Of a DNA stretch of 64,000 nt, positions 33,241 to 46,600 are shown piece by piece; position 1 is the first letter of the stretch, and each line of letters opens with the position of its first letter. The translations under genes were made by a program, and so were the position numbers. The stretch lies in contig CAUEEP010000733.1 in assembly GCA_958450365.1 (NCBI GenBank), positions 3,327,001 through 3,391,000 of the forward strand, in the 5' to 3' direction. The notes under the pieces were generated by a model. It was not told the origin of the DNA. It did not search any database and worked only from the letters and a program-made list of their open reading frames with translations. The stretch is from Mesorhabditis belari (taxonomy: Eukaryota > Nematoda > Chromadorea > Rhabditida > Rhabditidae).

Positions 33241-33639
33241 TGGCTGATTATTTTGGATTATTGGAGAATCTCTTTGCAACAAGCACTGTTATAAGGAAAA
33301 AGAAATAGACTGGAAGCGCTTATCCGATGGCTCGCCGAGTGACGCGAGACTCCCCCGCCTCTGCAACCAATTCTTTTCTTTCCCACCGTCCCTTTTTGCC
33401 CGATTATTTTACTTATTTTACTTATTTGATTACATAAAAGCATTAATTTATTGTTTTTATGCCAGAAAAATAATATTTAGGAGTCAATGAAGGAACTTAA
33501 GCTAAAAAAATGTATCATTCCATTCCAATCAAATGATCTGTCTCATTATACACATTAATGGAATGCTTTTAGAGAAGTCTTTTATAGCAAAATGATTTCA
33601 TTATCCTTAAAAACTGTTCATCTGATCATTTAGAAATTA

Positions 33640-33885
33640 GATTTAGAATCAAATGCTTTCAAATTTCAAAGATTTCAAAGAGATCCCTTCTCTCTATCTT
33701 TTCCTTTCCAACATTTAATCATTTAACTTATAGAATGAATCTTCCCTTACTCGTTTTTTCGAATCCTTTCAAATTTCAAAGATTTCAAAGAAATCCCTTC
33801 TCTCTATCTTTTCCTTTCCAACATTTAATCATTTAACCTATAGAATGAATCTTCCCTTACTCGTTTTTTAAAATCCTTTCAATTC
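33640..33885. repeat. About 120-bp tandem duplication
   Basis: Two copies of a block running from CAAATTTCAAAGATTTCAAAG to CTTCCCTTACTCGTTTTT, differing at only a few bases. Confidence 0.9.
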
Positions 33886-35067
33886 AAATTCAAATTTCAA
33901 ACAGTTACCTTGCTATTGAACTGCTTCTTTCCCTCTTCAAAAGTAACCTTTCTCTAAAGCTGAATAGCTACTTTTAAAATTCAAAATCTATAAACTTAAA
34001 AATGTTGAACTCATTTTGACTTAAAATCTGGGATATCTATAGATATATTGGGGGTGTTTACGGGATGTTGCGATCTCTCCCCTCCCAAAGAGATCCCTTC
34101 CCCCCCTATCTTTTTCTTATATCTGATCTACCATATCGGTGCAGTCGATTCTCCTCAACGAATCTCAATCTCAAAGAGATTCTCTTTCCCCTCTAGGCAA
34201 AAGACACCATTCCATTCTCGATCTATTCGAGAACGGATATAGGAAGAGTCGATGGAATGTCCTTCTCTTCATCTCATCTCTTTCAGATCTATAGATCTAA
34301 CTTTCCATCACTCTTTTTCACCCTTTTCTTAAAGATTTATTAGTAAGATTTTGTGTTGTTGGTCTATATGTTTGTTTTGGGTTTAATTATGAGAGGGTTT
34401 TATGGAGATTTTATGGAGTGGGGTGAGGTTTAGAGTCGATCTTGATTGATCTTAGATTTTCTTTCAATTCACTTTACTCATTTTTCTTTGAGCTTTATGA
34501 ATCGGTTATTGATTTGAGCTTAGAAAATCAACGATTTGGGTTCTGGTTGCTTTTAAGAGTCTCTAAGTTATAGGATAGTATCTTTGCTATGTATAGTATA
34601 GTATGTTTGCTGATTTTCTCTCCTTTCATGTAGGCAGATTCCTTTCTATAAGCATATTACCCTCATAATTAGCCAAGTACTCAAGATCTACAGTACTTCA
34701 CAGTGACCATAGTCTTACAGTACTTAAAGTAACCATAGTCAGACAGAAATCATTCAGATAAAAGCAATAGGATCATCATCCTTCTTACCAACAGCTCTAC
34801 AGTACCCAAAATATTAGATTGTCCAGTTATAAATGCGCGTTTTTAAGATAACAACTCTTTAGTTTAAAAGCAACAGTTTAATAACACAATCAACAATATA
34901 TCATTCAGATAAAAGCAATAGGATCATCATCCTTCTTATCAACAGCTCTACAGTACATCATTTGTTAACAATATTTTTTTTTCCATCTTCCATGCAAAGA
35001 ATGAATTTCCTCGGCGTAAAAATTGACTTGTTTTTAAGGCAAAGAAGTCAAATGGATCAATCAAAGG

Positions 35068-35113
35068 CAAAAATGGATAGCCGATATCCGGAGAATATCG
35101 GCTATCCATTTTT
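35068..35113. repeat. Perfect 18-19-bp hairpin
   Basis: AAAATGGATAGCCGATAT is followed after a short loop (CCGGAGA) by its exact inverse. No element ends or coding context explain it. Confidence 0.8.
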
Positions 35114-35254
35114 TGACCTCTTGAACTTCTTTGAACTTGTTTCCAGCCAGCCTTTGTTCCAGCCATTGTTTTGCATTGAGCGAAATAAATGGTAATCCAA
35201 AAGAGAAATATCTGGAGAGTATGGCGGAATAATATTTGATATATTTGATAAAAT

Positions 35255-35370
35255 TGTATAGCTCTATGGTGTGCTGATCGAGAGTGTAGCTCTATGGTGT
35301 GCTGATCGAGAGTATAGCTCTATGGTATGCTGATCAAGATTATAGCTCTATGGTGTGCTGATCAAGAGTA
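35255..35370. repeat. 28-bp tandem repeat
   Basis: Four copies of TAGCTCTATGGTGTGCTGAT followed by CRAGAGTA. Confidence 0.9.
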
Positions 35371-36112
35371 GGCGTGCATTCATAACTGGACAACCCAATC
35401 CTTTGCACAGATCCTAGGACTCTAGATTCTTTTCAAAGTACAATTATGAGCAATTATTTAAGGACCCCAATCTTTTTAGTCTAATGTTATGTAGTCCTTT
35501 TTTTTCATTGACATCTTGTTGATCAATCGAAAAGATGTTGAAAGCATCGGATCTTGTCTTGGATCGAAATTGCCCCACCCACTCCTTTCACTCCATTTTT
35601 CTCTCCTCAAATCATCAACATTGGGGTTCCCTCCTCAAAATTCCAAACAATATTTCCCTTGGCTGAATATCATAAGATCTATTCGATTTATCTCGCCGAT
35701 TCTCCCGGAAATTCCTAGAATTTCTTCACATTCAAAGAGAAAATATTCCGATTTTTAAGGAATTTGAAAAAAATTGGAAAAAATCATTCAATTACTCAAC
35801 CTAACTTTTAAAATTTCAAACGAAACATTTAATTTAAGAAATCAATCATAGTTCTAAATAATCGAATTCTTATTTTTCAATATTTTCATCTTTCAATCAA
35901 TGACAACGACTCATTTTCAGCCTTTTTTTTCCTTATCTGAGAATTTTGTGATGGTGACATTTGGGGAGGGAATGGGCGAGCGTTTACAAGAATTTTTCAT
36001 CCTTTTTTTTTCTTCTTGACAAGCTTTTTAAGGCTTTAAAGTCGAGAAAATGCTTTTTATGGGTTTAATCGATATTTGATGACTTAGTTGAGATAGTAAT
36101 TCCAAAGATAGT

Positions 36113-36665
36113 CCATTTAACTGTGAATTGTCCATTTGCTCCGGTTTGTTCGTTTAGATTCAGATTCAGTTGCAAGATTTGAATCTAGATGTAAGTTCAG
36201 CTACGACTTATGATTTAACCTATCCCCCGTAGAGAAGTTGATATAACTTCTCTAGCTTCTCTAGTAACTTCTCTAGCTCGGAATTTAACTGCGAATTGTC
36301 CATTTGCTCCGGTTTGTTCGTTTAGATTCAGATTCAGTTGCAAGTCTTAGCTTTTTTTATAGCTAAACCGCTTGAAATCACTTGAAAGTAGCTGGTGTGA
36401 CTTTTTGAGGGTTTTCTTTGTGATCAATTTACAAATCAGCTCTAGATTCAACAGCTAGCTCGATAATTTCATAATAAGAGAGACTTCTCATGATCAAGAT
36501 TCACTTTGCTTTGAATCAAACTTCAACAAACTTTTTTCAAATCTTTAGATCTTGTTTAACTACAAATTACTCAATAGATCAATCCCTAGTCTACAGATTA
36601 CTACAAATTACTCAATAGATCAATCCCTAGTTTACAGATTACTACAAATTACTCAATAGATCAAT
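36113..36665. repeat. Two further local duplications upstream of the myosin gene
   Basis: GAATTGTCCATTTGCTCCGG and the following 40 bases occur at 36,126 and 36,293. CTACAAATTACTCAATAGAT with CAATCCCTAG repeats three times at 36,549-36,665. Confidence 0.85.
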
Positions 36666-37647
36666 AGCTCTATAGTTTTAAGTAAAGTAAAGTTGAAAGA
36701 GAAGACTGGTGTAACTTCTGAGCTCTATAAGACTCGGGGTGACCTCGAGGATGGCTGTGTTTGGTGCTGTGTCGATCCTAAAAGGAATGAATGCAACGAA
36801 TCGCTTTCTTGGGTGGAAGAAAAGTATTCGGCGGGAGGGGAGGCCTTGACTCGCACAGCACGTGTCAATAGGCTGTTGTGAGGGTGAGAAGAGGAAGGAG
36901 TAGAGAGGGCAAAGGACTGACCCTTTGACCATCCCTCTTTTACTGCCTCTTCGACACAACTAGTCATTGATCAGGTGTCTTTCTTTTAAAGTTTAAAATC
37001 TAATAGCTAAAATTCTACAATTCTACATATAAAATTATATAAAATTGATATAAAATTGTTCTCGAAAATCAGTTTTACGTTTTTTTTTCAAAAATTCGAT
37101 GGTTCCCTGTTTTCCTAGATTGAGTTCAAATTTTGCCATTGGCTCTTCGCTTTTTGACCTCAAAATGTCATGAAAGACTATTGATTGATTGAAAATTCAT
37201 TTCTTTTAGCAATCTTTGAATGAAAAATTGAAAAAAGATTAAGTACAAGGGGTTTAAAAGAAGCACGAAGCGATTTTTGAGCCTAGCCTTTGTTTTTACA
37301 TTCACTTATCTTGATTTTCTTTATCTTTTGAATATTTTTAGATCAATATCGATTAGGGGATTTTATATTTTTCAAAAAAATAACCCATTTTATCTATTTG
37401 ATCTTTTGAATTTCGATATTCCATTTGCCATTTTCCCCCTTTTTTTTCTCTTTCCATTTTTTTTTTGTTTGTCTTCACATGCATAATTCATCAGTCGATT
37501 TCATATCAAAAATACTGTTATTTGATTTTTTTATTGTTTTTCTTTTTCTTTATGATTCAAGATTTACTCTTAGTTTTACAATTTTCAGGTGGTGCAACGA
37601 GCCTGAGAAAAAACAAGAAGCATCAGCTCAAAGAAACAACAACAAAC

Positions 37648-40600
37648 ATGGCGTCCGATATCGCCTTTTTAAAGGTAAGATTTTAGATTTTAGATTTAAA
37701 ATAATACAAAGATTTATGGAAAGTTATCAGCTTTAAGAAAATTAATTACATGAGCCTTTTTGCAAGCTTTTGATCACAAAATGACCGTAAACATGGCCAT
37801 TGCCATTTTGACTTGTCCTAGACTTGCCAAGCTGTTTAACAGTTTTTAGACAAGAAAAGATACAAAAAGTATAGAGTAACTGTAGTCTTTGTAATTTATT
37901 TTTGCTTAAGATTTTATCTATTAATATCTTTTTTTTAGCCACAACGAAATGCAATAGCCGATCCAGCAATGGCAGCCGAATGGAACAAGAAAAAGCTGTG
38001 TTGGGTGCCCGATGAGAAGGAGGGTTTTGTCGCTGGATCGATCAAGTAAGAGAAATCGTTTTGTCGAAAGAATATTTACCTTGATTAGCTTATAAATAAA
38101 GAATTAGAGTCGCTTGCTAAACTCGATAAAGTTACGTATTGAGAACTAAAGCTCTCTCCCTCTCTTTATCCACGTTAACTAGCTCAATTAATAGTTAAAC
38201 TATGTAAATACATGCAATAAATGTATCATTTAAAAACAAAACAATAAATATATCAATTTTTAGATCCGAGAAAGGCGATGAGCTCTCCGTGGAGATCTGT
38301 GAATCTGGAAAAATGGTCACCATCAGCAAAGACGATGTGCAGAAAGCCAATCCACCGAAATTCGATCGAGTGAGTCTTGAATAGTTTCAAAATACTTTAC
38401 TTTATCTAGTTGCAATTCGAAATCCGTGTTTAATCTAAAATCAATTGCAAATCCAAGCTTTAGGTCGACGATATGTCCGATTTGACATATCTAAATGAGG
38501 CCTCTGTTCTGCAGAATCTTCGTGCTCGCTATTTCTCGTCACTTATTTATGTGAGTCTAATTACTGTGCCTGTCATCTTATTCCAATTTTTTTCCAGACT
38601 TATTCGGGTCTCTTCTGTGTGGTCATCAATCCCTACAAGAAACTCCCGATCTACTCCGAAGAAATCATTGAAGAATATAAAGGAAAGAAAAGACACGAGA
38701 TGCCACCACATATCTTTGCCATTGCTGATTCAGCATACAGGAAAATGCTTCAAGGTTTAAACGAATTCCTTAACAAGACTAATTTGAATTTTCAGAACGA
38801 GAAGATCAGTCGATTCTTTGCACGTAAGTAAAATGCTTGATGTCAGAAGTGTTAGAAAATATTAGAAAAGCTAGTGTAGTGCACTAATAGGACCGTTTCG
38901 ATACTTTTAGTCGTGAAAATTTCGGGATCGAACCCATTGTCATAAAAATTTTCACATTCACCTAAACTTTTGGGATATGGGACCCATTGAAAAGGCACCT
39001 TTAAATAGTAAAACGGAAATTATTATTTTACCAAGTGTGGTCAAAAGCGTCAGACTGAATGAATCGATGAAAATCGAACGAGCAATGAAATTTATTTTTC
39101 TTTGACTTTCTAAAAATCATATCTCTCTTTAATACTATAACTTTTCCTATTTCCAGCGGAGAATCGGGAGCGGGTAAAACAGAGAACACGAAGAAGGTCA
39201 TTCAATATTTGGCCCATGTTGCCGGAGCCACCCGATCGAAAAACACTCAATCAAACATGATCTCCAAGGTACTGTTAAATTCTATTTACAAGTTAAACTT
39301 ATGATTAAACAATAGCATGACTTTTGAATGCATGATGGTATGCATGGGGATTAGGGATCAAGATTTTTGAGATTTTCAAAACCCTTTTAGCATCCATATA
39401 TCAGCTTTGAGGATTCGAAAGCGATTGTAAGTTGGCATAGACATAAAACTCTTCTTAGAGAGTAATCGATGTCGTGTGTAAATGTCAAATTGTAGACAAA
39501 GGGCTTTGGCTTTGAGTTAAAAAGTAAAACAGTAAGATTGAGAATGCTGCTGGCTAAGTTTGCTGGCCGGCTAAGCTTGCTGGCTGGCTAAGCTTGCTGG
39601 CTGGCTAAGCTTGCTGGCTGGCTAAGCTTGCTGGCTGGCTAAGCTTGCTGGCTGGCTAAGCTTGCTGGCTAAACTTTTAGAAATAGAAATTAGAAATAGG
39701 GTTCTTTATCCAGAGCCAAAACCTTTAACCCTCAAAGTTTTGTCAAATAAAGTACCCATTGTCATACAAATAATCCCAAATGTTTCTCTTTTTCTTACTT
39801 TGTTCTTCAATCTGTCCATTCTATATTAAAGGGTGATCTCCCATCATACGAGGATATCAAAGTGGTATTGTCATTTCTCAAGCCTAACAATTTGCACTTT
39901 CACAAAAAAAGAATTAAGTTAACCGTTTGATTAAAAAACCCTCAAATAATATTATAGAAAAAAAGTTCATGTAACCAAAACCAAATCTAATCCTTTTGTG
40001 CTGGTTTCTAAACCATAGCTGTTTCCCAGTGTAACCTTTTCGAAACTAAAAGCACTTCTAAAAGTCTATTCTTTAGGGTGAACTCGAGTCTCAACTCCTT
40101 CAAGCAAATCCGATTCTTGAAGCTTTTGGTAACTCGAAGACGGTGAAAAATGACAACTCGTCGAGATTTGTATGTATTCACTTTAAAATCAATATTTTAA
40201 ATTTTTAGGGAAAATTCATTCGCATCAACTTTGATATGTCGGGCTTCATTTCTGGTGCCAACATCGAACACTATTTGTTAGAGAAATCGAGAACGTTGAG
40301 ACAAGCACAAGATGAACGATCATTCCATGTATTCTATCAATTCTTGAAGGGAACCGATCCACAACAGAAAGGTAACAATAATCACTCAGATAAACTGGAT
40401 AAAAATTTGCCAGGATTACAGTGGTCTTTAAAAGTTGTAAAGTTATAAAATGAATCACTAAAGGAGCACTTAAAACTCTTGAAAATCCAGCCATAATCAC
40501 AAATATTTAGCTCAATTCCTTCTTGAGGATGTCAGCCACTACAAGTATCTCAACAATGGATACATCCAACTTCCAAATGTTGATGATGCAATCGAATTCC

Positions 40601-43600
40601 AGAACACGATCAAGAGCATGAAGATTATGGGATTCTCGGATGAAGAAGTTGCTTGTAAGTGATCCAAGAGTATCAATTTTTCCACAAAAAACATTCATAA
40701 TCAAGTTTTTTTAGCGGTTCTTCGAGTCGTCTCCGCTACACTTCTCCTTGGAAACATTCAAATTGAACAAGAGAGAAGAGCTGATCAAGCAATTATGCCT
40801 GATGATAGAGGTAATAATTAAAAGAAAGCAAGTACACAAATAGCATTTAGTTATTCAAAAAGTCTGTCATCTTCTCGGCATTCCGGTTGTTGAATTGCAG
40901 AAAGCTTTCTTGAGACCAAAAATCAAAGTTGGAAGAGAAATGGTGCAAAAAGCGCAGAACCAAGAAGCTACTGAGTTTGCGATTGATGCAATTGCTAAGG
41001 TAAACAGTACGATAAACTTAACCAAAGCTATTTTATAATGAAACTGATTGAAAAACAAACGCAATTCAGGCTTGCTATGAACGTCTCTTCAAATGGTTGG
41101 TCACTCGAATCAACAAATCTCTTGATCGAACGAGGAGACAAGGAGCCTCCTTCATCGGAATTCTTGATATCGCTGGGTGAGTTTTTCAGATAAAATTTGT
41201 AAAAGTACCTTGAAATATTTCAATCCTTTCAGATTCGAAATCTTTGACCTGAACTCATTCGAACAATTGTGCATCAATTTCACCAACGAGAAACTCCAAC
41301 AACTCTTCAACAACACCATGTTTGTGCTCGAGCAAGAAGAGTATTTGAAGTAAGTCAAATCTATTGAATATCTCGAAAATATTGATATCAATTCGTTTAG
41401 GGAGAATATTCCATGGGATTACGTGGACTTTGGTTTGGACTTGCAGCCGACGATTGAGCTTATTGAGAAGGTGGGAAAGATCTTGTTAAAATTGTGGCAA
41501 GATAAGTTGTTTGATGGATATATTAGATCAGTTTCGAGCCTTGAATGGCTCAGCGTAGTATCATATTTTTGGTTTAAAAGGCTGTCGAAAAAAAAGCCAG
41601 AATAAGGACGCCTTCTATACCAAATGTGTTTGCAAGATCGCAAGCGATTACGCGGCCGCACAAAGAACCCTTCGCCAGTCACTTTTGCTTTGTAAATTGT
41701 TCTAAAAGAAGATATTGCGCTTTAAATTTGTACCTGTGGTTTTCGGGATTGGGAAATCGATTGGAGCTATTCATTTTATTCCAGTTAGACTCGAATTTAA
41801 TTAATTTACCTGTCAATAATTTGATTTTAAGGAGAATCCCTGTTTTGGATCATTTCCTTTAAACTAATCCCTTAAATGGGATCTAAATCAGACTTTACTT
41901 CTAAAGATGACAAACATTACTGACAATTGAGTTTTGTTGTTTAGCTTAGTCAGATCAATCAGCATCAGTGTATCGAAAAATTTCAGCAACTTGGCATCTT
42001 GGCGATTCTCGATGAGGAATGCGCTTTCCCACAAGCAACTGAACGAACTTTCGTCGACAAATTAACGCAAAATCACAAAAAACACCCGAAATTCATCATC
42101 CCTGACATGAGAGCAAAGAGTGATTTCGCTGTGAGTTTTCAAAGAAATTTTGGAAAATCTTGTAAATAGGGAAGAATTTCAAGCTTTCTTTTTTTTTTAT
42201 TTCAAAATTCCCCCAACACAAATCAATCCCAATTTTACACACTGAATCCTTTGGTTTCCTGAAACCTGTAGAAAATTCAGGGTCAGGATCGAGCGCTCAT
42301 GTTTGGTGTAAGTAAGAGTGCCCAATTTTTGAATGATTTTATTTTTTTTTTTTGTTTACCTCTACATTTTCAAATCTGAAATTTTCCCCTTATAACCACC
42401 CAAAAAGCACTTTCACGTTTCAGATTTTTGGGGGTGGAACAAATGCGACCTTTTTTTTGCGCACCTGGACATTTGCGCACCTTTTTTTGCTGGAAAAGGC
42501 TTTAGGCAAGGCCGTAGGGCTTCAAAAATGTTTTCATAGAAGGGAATCGTATGCGTAGATTCAGAGTTTTGACAAATCAGACCTCGCTGACACGTCAAAT
42601 TTGGGCTAAAAGGCAAAAACTACGCAACTTAACGCTTTTCCGCAGTCGGAAACTCGGAATCTACGCATGAGATTCCCTTATATGGAAATATTTTCGAAGC
42701 TCTACGGCCTTGCCTAAGGCCTTTTCCAGCAAAAAAAAGGTGCGCAAAAAAAGGTAGCATTTGTCCCACCCCCAGATTTTTCCTTCTTTTCACTACTTTC
42801 GATAATTTTTCTTTTTCCAAAGTTTGAATGACTATTTTTTTTTTTGGAGTTTGAGAATGGAAATTTTCTGGTGGATTGGGTGCTTGAAATGTTTTTGGTT
42901 TTTAAGTTATTTTTAAGAAATTTAGTCAGCTACCGTATCTGTCAAGATTGCGATCTTGAAGTTGTTCACTTTTGTTTCAACTACTAGAGCTACACAAGCA
43001 TTGCAAGCACAAAATCCACCAAAATCAACACAAAGAATAAACGAATTTAGGTGGTTCACTATGCTGGACGAGTCGATTACTCGGCTACACAATGGCTTGT
43101 GAAAAATAAAGATCCATTGAATGAGAATGTCGTTTCACTTATGCAGAATGCAAGTGATCCATTTGTCGTGAATATTTGGAAAGATGGTCAGTTATTTTGA
43201 GAATTTAAGTGGAACTTTTGCACTTGGAAATACACGCTTTTTGGTGCAGACTTTATACGCAAGATTGTGGTGTTAGGCTTAAGAGCAAAGTATATTTATG
43301 GTTTATGCTAATTGAATCTGAATTTCTAGCTGAATACACGTCGATCTACGCGAATGAGATGAACGAGACGGCTTTTGGAATGAGAGCAAGGAGAGGAATG
43401 CTGAGAACGGTGGCACAAATGCATCGAGAATCGCTCAACAAATTGATGGCCACATTGAAGAACACATTCCCGCATTTTGTTCGCTGTATTATCCCGAATC
43501 ACGAGAAGAAACCTGGAAAGATCAACTCGATGCTTGTGCTTGAGCAATTGCGTTGCAATGGAGTGTTGGAAGGTGGGAAAGATTTTGAGAAAATGATAGC

Positions 43601-46600
43601 AGATCAAGGATTTGATCTTTGGCAAGGTGATCTTGAGATAGCAGATTGCTATCAAAACATTCAGCTAAATCTCAAGTTCAATTCTTTGGCTCTAGGCTGA
43701 TAGATGCAATTCATACATTTAAATTCAAAAAGATTTGATTTAACAATAGCCGTAGGATTCTATTTTGATTCTTGATCCTTTCCCATTTTCCAGGAATTCG
43801 AATCTGTCGACAGGGTTACCCGAATCGTGTCCCATTCCAAGAATTCCGTCATCGATATGAGATCCTTTGCCCGAATATGATCCCACGTGGTTTTATGGAT
43901 GGAAAAGAGGCTGCGAAGTGGGCATTAAACTTATAATAATAAAAAGAAAAATTACGAAGTTATTGTAAAATTTAGGCGAATGATTGAAGCTCTTGAAATC
44001 GATCCAAATCTTTATCGAATCGGTCAAAGCAAGGTGTTCTTCCGTGTCGGTGTTCTTGCCACACTCGAGGAAGAGAGGTCAGTTGTCAAGGGCTCACCGG
44101 CATGGGGGTATAGCTCAGTGGTAGAGCGCTCGCTTAGCATGCGAGAGGTCTGGGGTTCAATTCCCCATACCTCCAGAAATCTTTTGTTTTTTTTGCAAAA
44201 CTATCTTTTAGAGATAACAAGTTGACGGATTTGATTGTCGCCTTCCAAGCGCAATGTCGTGCGTATTTGGCGAGAAGACTTTATCAACGCCGAGTCCAGC
44301 AAAGCAATGCGATCCGTGTGCTGCAAAGGAATGGATTGGCTTGGTTGAAGTTGAGAAACTGGCAATGGTGGAGACTGTTTACTAAGGTAAAATTGATTTT
44401 CTTTCTGATCTCTTTATTAGTCTTATCCCTGAGCCTTGATTCCCATATGGACCCTAAGTCAACATTGATCTCACACCTAAAAGGAAAATGGAAAGGGAAA
44501 GGGATAAGCATTCTCAAGGCCTTACTAGTGTCTTACTTTTCAAAATTTCTTAACAATAAACGAAATTTAATTATTTTCTAATAAATGCTGTTAATTTCAG
44601 GTGAAACCCCTTCTCCAAGTGACCAATCAAGAGAAGGTGATTGATGAGAAAGATCGACAAATTCGTGAGGCAAAAGAGAGATTGGAAAGCATCGAGAGAG
44701 AATATTTGGATAATCAAAAGAAATTGGAGATCGTGAGGAAATAGTTTCTGAAAGTAATAGAGAAATGTTTAGATGAATATCGAACAGAAACAACTCTCCG
44801 ATTCGCTCACAACCGAGGTGGAATCTCGATCGGAATTGGAGGAGATTAACAGCCGGTTGAGCTCGAAAAAGGTTTATAAGATTAGAAAACTTTACAAGTT
44901 TGAATATTATTGAATTTCAGAAAGAACTTGAAGATGAACTCCTTGATATGAGAGAAAGAATCAACGACGAGGAACACAGAATTCAAACGATTTCTGACGA
45001 GAAACGAAAGCTCGCCGAAACTGTTCGCGATCTTGAAGAACAATTGGAACAAGAGGAACAAGCACGACAGAAGATTCAGATTGATAAGGTTAATGATATC
45101 AGAAATAATCTAATATCGATTTTCAGGTAAATGTTGATCATCGTCTGAAGAAAATGGACGAAGAGTACGCTGCTTTGCAAGACGCTCATGATAAGTTGAC
45201 GAAAGAACGAAGAAATCTTGAAGAGAGAAGCCAACAACTCTCACAACAATTGCAAGAGGAAGAGGAACGAGTGAAACATGTTGGAAAACAAAGGACAAAG
45301 GTATTTATCTTAAGTTTTTTTAATCACTAAAAATCTAGGTCGAAGGCCATGTGCAAGAATTGGAACAAGAAGTCCTTCGCGAGCGTCAACTCAAAAATGA
45401 TCTTGAAGGAGCTCGCCGCAAATTGCAAGCCGATTTGGAAGAACAGAGAGAAGCGCTCGAGGAAAAGAACACAAAACTAGAGGATCTCAATCAACAATTG
45501 ATGAAGAAAGAAGAAGAATTGGCACATTTATTGACAAGGAATGATGAGGAATCAGCTCAAGTGCAATTGCTTCAGCGACAGATTCGAGATCTTCAATCAA
45601 CTGTTGAAGAGTTGAGAGAAGATATTGAGACGGAGAGGAATGCAAGGAGCAAAGCTGAATCAGCAAGAAAAACGCTTAACGATGAATTGGAAGAGTTGAG
45701 AACGGCGCTGTTGGAAGCCACTGATAAATCAGCTGTCTCGCATGCGATTCAAAAGAATAAAGATGAAGAGTTGAGGTAGATTAATTTGTTTTTAGCCTTT
45801 AAATTAACAAGTAGATTAATTTAAAGACTAAAACATGTAAAAGTTTCAACCTTGTAAACCTTATAAAATTTTAGAGCCATCAAGAAAGCACTTGACACTG
45901 AGCGCGGTCATTTTGAGACGCAAATGGCCGAGCATAAGAACAAGTATCAGCGACAGGTGAGAGAAATTTCAAAATATTTCTTAAACCCAAATTCTAGATC
46001 GAGGAACTCATCCAAGAAGCTGATCAAGCAAAGAAGGCAAGAGTGCAAACCGAGCAGAAGAAAACCATTGTCGATAGTGAGAGAGCTGAAATCGCGCAAG
46101 AGTTGGCGAATCTTCAAGCTCAAAAGGCTGAGATCGACCGAAAGAGGAAACAAGCAGAAGGAGTGACGATCGAGTTGCAGACACAATTAGTGGAGAGTGA
46201 AGACGCGAGAAGGGCCGCCTTTGAGCAACTCGAGAGAGCTCGTGAGGTGAGAAAATGGGTTTCGATTCATAGAATAGATCTCGATCTAGAATTGGACTTA
46301 GCCATTGACAAATCCCATTCATTTCAGGAGCTGGAAGCCGTTGTGCGCCAGAAGGAAAGCGATGAGCACAATCAAGGGCAATTGGCGAGAAAGGTGGCCA
46401 CTCTTGAGCAACAACTTCAAGAGCTCAGTGACACTCTCCAAGAAGAGACACGTCAAAAGCTCACCTATCAGTCAAAAAGCCGACAATTAGAATCAGATCT
46501 ACAGGTATTCTATTCATTTTTTTCTAAAGCTTTTTCAAATCTCAGACCTCACTCAGGGCTTTCACAAGGGTAAAAGATTCTTGCTGTAGCTTCTTTATTG

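Larger units (their letters stand above)
19011..37588. other. 18.6-kb gene-poor, duplication-rich interval
   Basis: No exon with protein-like composition and splice sites could be supported on either strand. It is filled with direct duplications, palindromic elements, MITEs, SINE-like sequences and strand-asymmetric pyrimidine or purine blocks (19,430-19,620, 21,530-21,640, 23,100-23,360, 25,250-25,400, 30,400-30,610) that cause most ORFs here. A GC-richer patch at 36,700-36,960 with longer ORFs on both strands is unexplained and could be an upstream exon or promoter of the myosin gene. Confidence 0.6.

Noticed and set aside
36678..36967. Overlapping ORFs on both strands in a GC-richer patch
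   Set aside because: Too short, open on both strands, no splice-supported extension; left as an unexplained patch upstream of the myosin gene.
41423..41605. ORF running from a myosin exon into intron sequence
   Set aside because: After LIEK the frame diverges from the myosin family; the conserved continuation ([10 protein letters not shown]) is in the exon at 41,987.
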